Source: Bacteroidales bacterium
GTDB taxonomy: Bacteria; Bacteroidota; Bacteroidia; Bacteroidales; UBA12077
Direction: 5' to 3'
DNA length: 64,000 nucleotides
Assembly: GCA_013138975.1 (NCBI GenBank)
Contig: WTBR01000212.1
Span: forward strand, 1 to 64,000
This document shows, piece after piece, positions 26,206 to 32,543 of the stretch (its first letter is position 1; every line of letters starts with the position of its first letter). Under the pieces are notes generated by a model. That model did not search any database and had not been told where the DNA came from. It saw only the letters and a list, made by a program, of their open reading frames with translations. A program made the position numbers and the translations under genes.

Positions 26206-26637
26206 GCCTAACAAAATTATATGCGCCATAGTGGCACATTTATCTACTATATATAACCAGAAACTACTAATATATCTCCCACAGAATCAATCATATCGTA
26301 TACATACGAAAAAATATAAAACCACATACCGTATATCATTTTGTGAACATAAAGATAGTTAATATTAAACAATGTCCAATTCAATATTTATTAAAAGAAA
26401 GTGTCCATTAAAAACTCCTTGCTCGGTGTTTCTGATAGCAGCACCTTGTATTTCTTTTTTTATGGTAAGTAGCCTTCGAGTGCCTCAGGCTACGTGCTGC
26501 ATATAAACATATTGCCGTTGTGTTGGCTGTCTAATATTTCGCAATAATAAATTGATTATTATTCTTTGTGCGACTTTGTGTGTACTTTGAGTTCCTTTGT
26601 GGTATAGTTTTTAATACTATTTGATGAATTTGCTTTG
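26206..26637. repeat. Long interspersed repeat, copy B
   Basis: Starts GCCTAACAAAATTATATGCG and matches copy A except for about 90 extra bases (about 26240-26335) after GTGGCACAT. The core runs from TGCTCGG at 26420 to TTGATGAATTTG at about 26631. The hairpin corresponding to ATAGC/GCTAT in copies A and C is ATAGT/ACTAT here (26604-26608, 26616-26620), a paired change. The right end runs into a truncated ORF. Confidence 0.8.
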
Positions 26638-26746
26638 GAGAATTTCCGGCTATAAATCCAAAATATTCATCACTCTCAATCAATGAATCCATTTCAGGTT
26701 TCACTTTTTTAAATTTCTTTCTATTTCCGTGTCGTTTTTCGCTCAT
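26531..26746 (-). pseudogene. Truncated small gene whose 3' half is repeat B sequence
   Basis: An ATG at 26746, 36 bp after the ParE stop, opens a 71-aa frame. The first 37 residues look like real protein, ending DSLIESDEYFGFIAGNSP; an ExDxxFxFIAGYTSGG-type line is familiar from small Bacteroidota accessory proteins. Everything after about residue 38 (QIHQIVLKTIPQRNSKYTQS) is antisense repeat B. I infer that the repeat cut off the original 3' end. It may still be made as the third gene of the ParDE transcript. Confidence 0.5.
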
Positions 26747-26781
26747 CGTATTGTTGAAAAAAGCATATATGTTCAGAAAAA

Positions 26782-27069
26782 TCAAAGGATACTATTCAAA
26801 TCCTGTCTTCCAATTATTGCCATTATTTCAACTACTCCATTGTTTATTCTGTAAAATATACTATCAGACCCGCAAACACAAGACCTATATCCCGTTTTTA
26901 TATAATCGACTGATTCAAATGAAAAGGGTCGTTGTGCAATAATGTCAAAATACTCAAAAAATGAATCAAAGTATTTATCCGCTTGAGTTTCTCCAAACTT
27001 TTCGACGCCGTAATGATGAATTCGTATCAAGTCTTCCTTAGCTTCATTACTTAATCTATATTTGACCAT
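26782..27069 (-). CDS. parE: ParE/RelE-family toxin
   Basis: The 95-aa protein has the RelE/ParE fold pattern: an N-terminal strand (VKYRLSNEAKEDLIRI), two helices with FGETQADKYFDSFFEYFDIIAQRP, then the strand block GYRSCVCGSDSIFYRI and VVEIMAIIGRQD. It is closest to ParE-type toxins, which poison DNA gyrase, as opposed to mRNA-cleaving RelE; this is judged from sequence style only. It overlaps the antitoxin gene by 14 bases on the same strand, the usual arrangement. It is the toxin of a type II toxin-antitoxin pair sitting between two copies of the long repeat, consistent with accessory DNA. Confidence 0.88.
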   Translation of the reverse strand: MVKYRLSNEAKEDLIRIHHYGVEKFGETQADKYFDSFFEYFDIIAQRPFSFESVDYIKTGYRSCVCGSDSIFYRINNGVVEIMAIIGRQDLNSIL

Positions 27070-27301
27070 TAAGTAAGAACTTTGATTGTTTTAAAATTTG
27101 TTCTTTAGTATCATCAGTAAATCCACTACGTTCAGACTTATCTAATTTAGCTCTAATAAAATCAACTTGAACTTGCTGTTTCCTCGCTTGCCTTATCAAA
27201 TCATTGATTAGTTCACTTTTGCTAGTGTATTCTTCGTTTTTCACTTGTGCTTTTAACCATTCATCATTTGGTTTCGTGAACGATATACTCTGTCTTGTCA
27301 T
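27056..27301 (-). CDS. parD: ParD-family ribbon-helix-helix antitoxin
   Basis: I chose the ATG at 27301 (81 aa, MTRQSISFTKPNDEWLKAQV) in preference to an upstream in-frame start, because it begins directly with the ribbon-helix-helix strand and leaves the operator/promoter at 27315-27330 outside the gene. The RHH domain covers about residues 1-45 (TSKSELINDLIRQARKQQ). The C-terminal tail is the toxin-binding arm. The stop overlaps the ParE start. The antitoxin should repress its own operon through the palindrome just upstream. Confidence 0.88.
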   Translation of the reverse strand: MTRQSISFTKPNDEWLKAQVKNEEYTSKSELINDLIRQARKQQVQVDFIRAKLDKSERSGFTDDTKEQILKQSKFLLNGQI

Positions 27302-27314
27302 AATATTTTGTTTT

Positions 27315-27353
27315 GGTGTAAATATACACCGTTGATGCATCATTCGCAAATCC
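27315..27353 (-). promoter_or_regulatory. Promoter and probable operator of parDE
   Basis: On the minus strand TTG (27351-27353) is followed after 20 bases by TATATTTA, close to the Bacteroidota -7 box TAnnTTTG. The box lies inside the palindrome GGTGTA-TATT-TACACC (27315-27330), a 6-bp perfect inverted repeat ending 14 bp before the start codon. A palindrome over the -7 box is what autorepression by a ParD RHH protein would use. Confidence 0.6.
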
Positions 27354-27644
27354 CCTGCTCGGCATTTCAGATAGCAGTACCCTGTATTTCTTTTTCTTTT
27401 TTATGGTAAGTAGCCTTCGAGAGCCTCAGGCTACGTGCAACATATAAACTTATTGCCATTGTGCTAGCAGTCAATTATTTCGCAATTAGAAAATTATTAT
27501 TATTCTTTGTGCGACTTTGAGTGTACTTTGTGTTCCTTTGTGGTATAGCTTTTAATGCTATTGCCTTCAACAATGCTCAGTAAGCACCTCAGGTTACCTG
27601 CTATTATGTAACAAATGCTACCAAAAATAAAACGAAGTAGTTGG
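27354..27644. repeat. Long interspersed repeat, copy C
   Basis: The core from CCTGCTCGG at 27355 to ATAGC/GCTAT (27545-27561) matches copies A, B and D. It lacks the GCTAACAAAATTATATG upstream part of A and B. The tail CCAAAAATAAAACGAAGTAG (about 27621-27640) matches copy A. Between them is a degenerate second copy of the hairpin block (AGTAAGCACCTCAGGTTACC). Confidence 0.8.
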
Positions 27645-27715
27645 ATCCCGACAGCAATCATCTTGGCGGTATTTTTTAACATACCAAATACATAATCAAC
27701 AATGGAAAAAATAAA

Positions 27716-27757
27716 CATAAAAAAAGTGCAAAGACATCTCAGTATCTTTGCACTTTC
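27716..27757 (-). terminator. Rho-independent terminator of the J-domain/KTSC gene
   Basis: AAAGTGCAAAGA (27723-27734) pairs perfectly with TCTTTGCACTTT (27745-27756). On the minus strand the stem is followed by a run of seven T. It lies about 30 bp past the stop codon. Confidence 0.85.
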
Positions 27758-27783
27758 TTAATATAAAATTTTTTAGTTAGAAA

Positions 27784-28230
27784 CTAAGCTGCTATAGCCT
27801 TTTTCGATTTTCGATACAAATAAGAACCAAAAATATTTCTTTTAACAAAACGTGTCTGCTTATCTGAATTCATCAACTTAACATAAACGCTTTTAGGTAC
27901 TCCAAAACATTCAAAAGTTGTACCATCTAAAAACGAAATTTCAAGCAATAGCCCTTTATGTCGAATATCAGTAATACCCCCTTTTGTAATTATTTCTTCG
28001 TACTCTGCTTTATTAAGCTCGTGCGTTTCTGGTGCTATACTTACTAAAAAATGGTAAGCATCAATAATCTCACGACTTTTCTGCTCAGCCTCAATAGCCT
28101 TTTCATCACAAGCCTGAAACTTATCGGGATGCCATTCTTTTACCAAGTTTCTATAGGTAGATTTTAACTTCTTTAACTCTAAATTACCTTCAACCTTAAA
28201 TAATTTCTTATACTCATTCACTCTCTTCAT
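27784..28230 (-). CDS. J-domain protein with C-terminal KTSC domain
   Basis: A 148-aa cytoplasmic protein. Residues about 5-65 form a J-domain with the HPDK signature (EWHPDKFQ), the motif that stimulates DnaK-type Hsp70 ATPase. Residues about 88-145 match the KTSC domain pattern (LLLEISFLDGTTFECFGVP, then Y-KLMNSDKQTRFVKRNIFGSYLYR). KTSC domains have no settled biochemical role and occur in accessory and phage-related genes. The gene is single, with its own terminator and a long non-coding upstream region. The J-domain shows that it should work with Hsp70; the client is unknown. Confidence 0.85.
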   Translation of the reverse strand: MKRVNEYKKLFKVEGNLELKKLKSTYRNLVKEWHPDKFQACDEKAIEAEQKSREIIDAYHFLVSIAPETHELNKAEYEEIITKGGITDIRHKGLLLEISFLDGTTFECFGVPKSVYVKLMNSDKQTRFVKRNIFGSYLYRKSKKAIAA

Positions 28231-28470
28231 ATCTTACTTCACTAAAACACCCAGCGCTAGCTTTTGGGTTATAAATTATTATTATTTAAAAAAACAGTGC
28301 AAAAGTATATATTTTAATTAACACTTTTAATATCCTTTTAAAATGGTTTAATATTTCGCAAATACATCCTTGGCATTTATTTATCCCTGCTCGACTCAGC
28401 ATCCGCTACGTCGAATTTATTCTTGTAGTTTTCAAAACTATTTTTAGTATGTTTTCCGTCTTCTGCAAAC

Positions 28471-28614
28471 TTGAATTATATCGTTTATTATTCAAAATGC
28501 CATATTTGTAAAAAACAAATATGGATTGAATATATAAGGGCATTAACCATTCTAGATCTTAAAGCACCACATTATATGCGACATTTTGAAAAAGAATTGG
28601 TATTAGTTCTATAA
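28471..28614 (+). pseudogene. Remnant of a small zinc-finger-like gene
   Basis: A frame without an ATG reads NYIVYYSKCHICKKQIWIEY and continues IRALTILDLKAPHYMRHFEK up to a TAA at 28612-28614. The CxxC pair, the dense aromatic and charged pattern and the lack of low-complexity residues look like real protein. There is an in-frame stop about 50 codons upstream of the end and no start codon other than a TTG at 28471. I infer a truncated gene next to a repeat fragment. The frame also contains a perfect hairpin (CCATATTTGT/ACAAATATGG, 28500-28524). No family recognised. Confidence 0.35.
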
Positions 28615-28644
28615 TAGCTTCATTTTTACTTGTAAGCTATTAAA

Positions 28645-28712
28645 TTAGCCTTCGAGTGTACTTCGACAGAGTGGATATGCTACATTTGTTGTTTTCTGAT
28701 CGCAAAAAAAAG
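28645..28712. repeat. Repeat fragment shared with 53292-53358
   Basis: About 65 bp from TTAGCCTTCGAG through TACTTCGACAGAGTGGATAT, CATTTGTTGTTTTCTG and a run of A match 53292-53358 with few differences, showing that this gap belongs to the same repeat family as copy D. Confidence 0.7.
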
Positions 28713-28740
28713 GCGGGCTTCCTAAGAAACCCACCTTTTA
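28704..28740 (-). terminator. Rho-independent terminator, minus strand
   Basis: AAAAGGCGGGCTTCC and its partner GAAACCCACCTTTT form a long stem (with G-U pairs on the minus strand), followed there by a run of eight T. It would end transcripts coming from the M16 protease gene, about 225 bp after its stop. Confidence 0.7.
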
Positions 28741-28767
28741 ACTTCAAAATTAAACAAACCAACATTT

Positions 28768-28964
28768 ATACCAATTAAACACCAACAGTGGTTTTAGTAA
28801 ATCCGTACTACGGCTTTTGAATAAAACTGTGCAACAGCCTGAGGACAAGTTCTGTTAGCCATAGCACGACTGCATAAGTAACAAGCCGTAACACGACTCG
28901 CTAATGATCTAAGCAAAAAAAGAATTCAAATTATTTATAGGTCATTTTGAAATTTAATTGATAT
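28768..28964. repeat. ATACCAATTAAA-ended palindromic repeat, copy 1
   Basis: ATACCAATTAAA at 28768 is mirrored by TTTAATTGATAT at 28953-28964. The inner part near the right end (AATTCAAATTATTTATAG, GTCATTTTGAAA) is shared with 31832-31903. This copy carries about 100 extra bases in the middle. Its right end touches the stop codon of the M16 gene. Confidence 0.65.
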
Positions 28965-31768
28965 TACTCTTTTGGTGTCATTACGATCTCCAGTTTTACA
29001 GCATCTTTTAAAAATTCATTTGCCTTTTTAATAATGTCTTCACTACTTACCGACATTACAAACTCTATGAATTCTTCTTTACTCATTGTAAATTTCTCAT
29101 CTATTGCGTAATCATAAAGCTTACTATACCAATAACTTAGCTTTTCTGCACTTTCCACTCTTTCTTTAACTAAATTCTCTTTTACTTCACCCAAATCAAC
29201 TTCTAAGACTTTACCATCTATTAATTCCTGAATTTCGGATAATGCTATTGAAACTAATTTTTCTGATTTTTCATGATCACAATCAAAAGCAAGTGTAAGT
29301 TGAGCTTCCTGATATGGTATTTCTTTAAATCTATATTTAACACTAACACCGTAAGTTCCACCTTCTTTTTCCCTAATTTCATCCCTATAACGCTTACTTA
29401 GTAACTGGGAGATCATGTATAAAGAAATTTGATTTTCTTCTGAATAACTCGCTTCCTTATGAAATTTAACAGTAATAGTTGCTTTAGGTGTTGTCATCTC
29501 TTTCTTAAAATACTTTTTTACATCTTTTTCAGGTGATCGTATTCCGCGATCAGTGTAATCTTCTTTAAGTTCAGATGCAGGTAGTGATGCAATATATTTT
29601 TCTAAAAATATTTTTAACTTATTTTCATCATAATCGCCAATTATCATAAAAGTAAAATCTCCCGGATTTTTAAACCGCTCTTTGTATAAGACCTTAACTC
29701 CTTCATAACTTATTTGATTAATAAGCTTTTCATTAAATAATTTTATTCTTGGATGATAATTATATGTTAATAAGCTTACAGAATCTTTATAAGCTCCGTT
29801 TATATCGTTAGCAATGTTTTTCACAAAAGATAAATACCTTGTTTTTGTGGAATTGAAAGCTTTTTCTTCGAATCTTGGATTATTAAAATATAAATTAACT
29901 AATTGAAACATTGTTTCGAGATCCTGAGGCGACGATGAAGCTTCAATTCTTTCACTTAAACGACTAAGGCTTGGCCTTACTTTAACAATTTTACCTGTTA
30001 AGGCTTTCTGTAATTCTGTTGCAGAAAAATCACCTACGCCATATGCATCTACAAAACCTTTAAATAACATATAGTTAGGAATTGCACTTTCATCATATTT
30101 AGATACTCCGCCCCAACTGTGGGCAATGAATTCTATTTTCTCCTTTTCTATATCTGTCTTTTGAGCATAAACTTTAATCCCATTACTTAATATATATTCT
30201 TTAGCATCAATTCCTTTAATATTATTAATACTAAGAATTGAACCTGCAACTGGCTTCTCAGGCATTAATTCTTTCTCGATATAAGAATCTTTATAAGGTT
30301 CTAAACTTGCTTCTTTAACTTGATTAAGAATTTTAAGAATTCCATCTTTATCGGCATATTTAGCATTTTCCATTTCGGGGCCGGCAACTGCAATTAGCAA
30401 GTTTTCATCGGTAAAAAACATTTGAGCCCATTTGTTCACCTCATCAATTTGTAATTGAGGTAATATTTCTTTTAAATAATTGTATTTAAACTCGATGCCC
30501 GGGTATGGTTCGTTTCTTAAAAAATGAGATTTAATTCCTCGAACATACATATCACTTTTAGTTTTACTCCTCCGTTTATACGAATTTTCATAAGATCTTA
30601 ATAAATTTATTTTAGCTCTTTCAAATTCGCTTTCCGTAAAACCATAATCTCTAACATTTTCGACAAGTTCACAAAGCTCGGTCAAAGCTTTATCCCAATT
30701 TTCTTTTTTATGTACCACAAGAATAGATGCTTTGGTCTTTGTACGATATAATGGAGAGATTCCTACCCTTGCATTAATAAAAGAAGTGTTTTCTTCTTGT
30801 AATTTTTCCGAAATCCGTTCCTTTATTAAACTTTTAAAAATTGATTTAGTGTATGAATCCTTAATATATTCCAGTTTTTTATCTTCGTCTTTAACAACAT
30901 CAGATTTAAACATCAAATTAATAGAGTAACCGGTAGCTTCTTTATCTGTAGCCAGAACATAACGAGGTTCTACATTATCAGGTACATCAAAATACTTTCT
31001 TTCCTTTGGATTTTTAACTTTTGGCAGCTGCGAAAAAAGTTCTTTAATTTCATTTTCTATTTTATCAACATCCAAATCTCCAACAACAACTATTGCTTGT
31101 AAATCGGTACGATACCATTCCTTATAAAACTTTCTTAATGTTTTATATTTATGATTTTGAATAACATCCATATCTCCTATTACATCTCTTTCCGAATATT
31201 TACTGTCAGGATATAATGCCATTTTCTTTTGCATGATTCTAAACCTGGAATCTCTTCTTGTTCTCCATTCCTCGGTAATGACTCCTCTTTCGGCATCAAT
31301 TTCTTCTTCGGTTAATAAAAGATTTTGCGACCAATCGTTAAGAATTAACAAACAAGTATCGATCAATTGGCTATTTTCTGTAGGCACATTGCTAATGTTA
31401 TAAACTGTTTCGTCTCGACTGGTATATGCATTGATGTTACGTCCAAACTTCACTCCGTTTTTTTCCAAATAATTAATTATTCCTTTATCGGGAAAATGTT
31501 TGGTGCCATTAAAGGCCATGTGTTCAAGAAAATGAGCTAATCCATTTTGATTATCTTCTTCCAGTATTGCACCAACATTATGCACTATATAGAAACTTGC
31601 TCTATTTTTAGGTTCTTCATTATGTAAAATGTAGTAAGTAAGTCCATTATCTAATACACCATAACGAATTTCACTTTTTAAGGGAACATCTTGATTTAAT
31701 TCTTGCCCCAATAAAAAAGTATAATTCATTAATAATACGAATGTTATTAGTATATATTTTTTCATCAT
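28964..31768 (-). CDS. M16 family zinc metalloprotease (pitrilysin/PqqL type), exported
   Basis: A 934-aa zinc peptidase with a signal peptide (1-21). The inverted zinc motif HFLEH (H79, E82, H83) is present in the first M16 domain, with the downstream metal-ligand Glu expected in the helix EEEIDAERGVITEEW. A second, non-catalytic M16 half covers about residues 520-930. The two-domain, exported layout is that of PqqL-like Bacteroidota insulinase-family peptidases, which degrade peptides in the periplasm. It lies next to two S46 dipeptidyl peptidases on the same strand, so a shared role in peptide breakdown is likely. Palindromic repeats on both sides suggest separate transcription. Confidence 0.92.
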   Translation of the reverse strand: MMKKYILITFVLLMNYTFLLGQELNQDVPLKSEIRYGVLDNGLTYYILHNEEPKNRASFYIVHNVGAILEEDNQNGLAHFLEHMAFNGTKHFPDKGIINYLEKNGVKFGRNINAYTSRDETVYNISNVPTENSQLIDTCLLILNDWSQNLLLTEEEIDAERGVITEEWRTRRDSRFRIMQKKMALYPDSKYSERDVIGDMDVIQNHKYKTLRKFYKEWYRTDLQAIVVVGDLDVDKIENEIKELFSQLPKVKNPKERKYFDVPDNVEPRYVLATDKEATGYSINLMFKSDVVKDEDKKLEYIKDSYTKSIFKSLIKERISEKLQEENTSFINARVGISPLYRTKTKASILVVHKKENWDKALTELCELVENVRDYGFTESEFERAKINLLRSYENSYKRRSKTKSDMYVRGIKSHFLRNEPYPGIEFKYNYLKEILPQLQIDEVNKWAQMFFTDENLLIAVAGPEMENAKYADKDGILKILNQVKEASLEPYKDSYIEKELMPEKPVAGSILSINNIKGIDAKEYILSNGIKVYAQKTDIEKEKIEFIAHSWGGVSKYDESAIPNYMLFKGFVDAYGVGDFSATELQKALTGKIVKVRPSLSRLSERIEASSSPQDLETMFQLVNLYFNNPRFEEKAFNSTKTRYLSFVKNIANDINGAYKDSVSLLTYNYHPRIKLFNEKLINQISYEGVKVLYKERFKNPGDFTFMIIGDYDENKLKIFLEKYIASLPASELKEDYTDRGIRSPEKDVKKYFKKEMTTPKATITVKFHKEASYSEENQISLYMISQLLSKRYRDEIREKEGGTYGVSVKYRFKEIPYQEAQLTLAFDCDHEKSEKLVSIALSEIQELIDGKVLEVDLGEVKENLVKERVESAEKLSYWYSKLYDYAIDEKFTMSKEEFIEFVMSVSSEDIIKKANEFLKDAVKLEIVMTPKE

Positions 31769-31831
31769 TTCTTGTATTAATCCATATCAAAATATAAGTA
31801 GAAATTTATTTTTACTGTGTTTTTCAGTTTG

Positions 31832-31903
31832 ATACCAATTAAACACCAAAATGACCGATATAATTCAAATTATTTATAGTTCATTTTGAAATTTAATTGG
31901 TAT
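31832..31903. repeat. ATACCAATTAAA-ended palindromic repeat, copy 2
   Basis: ATACCAATTAAA at 31832-31843 and TTTAATTGGTAT at 31892-31903 are exact inverted copies. It sits between two genes on the minus strand and ends 6 bp from the stop of the 31910-32344 gene. Confidence 0.7.
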
Positions 31904-31909
31904 TACTTC

Positions 31910-32344
31910 TCAATTGTGCTTTCTTAATTCTTCGAGATAAAACTCTACTAGTTTTTTATCTTCTTCCGAAAGCTCAAGCCAGTTCATTGCAACTTCAACT
32001 GTGCTAAAGATCTTAACATTGATTGGAAGTTCTTTTTTAAGCATGTCAAATAAAGTTGCAATTACTACTTGATTAGGTGTTTTTGTCAGATATGCTGCAT
32101 TTCGTTTTCCATTAATCAATTTATTATTTATAATATGATTAACATATGTTGAAATTTCATTTTGGTTTAACAAAAACTCAGCATCCCTGGAATCATCAAT
32201 AATATTAAAGTTAGAATTATACTCCTTTTCAATACTTTCCCTGCGTTTCAGTTCAAGAATATCTTTAAGTTCTATTTTACCTGAGAAATATTCTATGATT
32301 AATTTTTTATCAGGAATAATCTTAAAATTCGAATAGCTAATCAT
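31910..32344 (-). CDS. Hypothetical protein, possible STAS/SpoIIAA-like fold, 144 aa
   Basis: A small cytoplasmic protein with alternating strands and helices: a strand pair (FKIIPDKKLIIEYFSGKI), a helix (KDILELKRRESIEKEY), a strand ending in FNIIDDSRDA, helices, a strand (AAYLTKTPNQVVIATLFDML), then KIFSTVEVAMNWL. This resembles the SpoIIAA/STAS-like proteins common in Bacteroidota, where FSTVEEAxxWL marks the C-terminal helix. No phosphorylatable serine or partner gene is obvious. It lies alone between palindromic repeats. Family assignment is by fold impression only. Confidence 0.65.
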   Translation of the reverse strand: MISYSNFKIIPDKKLIIEYFSGKIELKDILELKRRESIEKEYNSNFNIIDDSRDAEFLLNQNEISTYVNHIINNKLINGKRNAAYLTKTPNQVVIATLFDMLKKELPINVKIFSTVEVAMNWLELSEEDKKLVEFYLEELRKHN

Positions 32345-32384
32345 AATATTTTAATATTTATTTTCTTTTTTCTAATTTTTTAAT

Positions 32385-32513
32385 GAGGGTGTCCAGAAAG
32401 AATGCTTTCTATGGAAATTGTCATATTGAGCTTGACGAAATATCTCATTATTGATCAAGTAGATTCTTCGACAAGCTCAGAATGACAACATTTTGATCTT
32501 TTTGCCCACCCTC
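32385..32513. repeat. GTGTCC-ended palindromic repeat, copy 2
   Basis: GAGGGTGTCCAGAAAG and CTTTTTGCCCACCCTC are inverted ends; the interior holds GTCATATTGAGCTTGACGAA and TTCGACAAGCTCAGAATGAC, a second inverted pair. It lies about 30 bp past the stop of the S46 gene at 32544, so it may also act as a transcript 3' end. Confidence 0.7.
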
Positions 32514-32543
32514 CTATTAGTGTATATTAATTTATTAACCAAC

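Larger units (their letters stand above)
28231..28963. other. Gene-poor gap with a gene remnant, repeat pieces and a terminator
   Basis: Apart from the entries at 28471-28614, 28645-28712, 28704-28740 and 28768-28964, the stretch is AT-rich. A short TGCTCGACTCAGCATCCGCT piece near 28389 weakly resembles the start of the long interspersed repeats. Confidence 0.5.

Noticed and set aside
24877..26240. The GCCTAACAAAA words at the start of repeats A and B as integron attC sites
   Set aside because: The left part resembles an attC R-box (RYYYAAC), but I could not find a matching GTTRRRY end at a sensible distance, no inner paired boxes, and no integrase in the window. The cassette idea is kept only as a hypothesis.
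27500..27718. 72-aa minus-strand ORF
   Set aside because: It is mostly antisense of repeat copy C.
31910..32344. Anti-sigma antagonist assignment for the 144-aa protein
   Set aside because: The fold impression is STAS-like, but no phospho-serine motif or partner kinase gene is visible, so only a hypothetical call is made.
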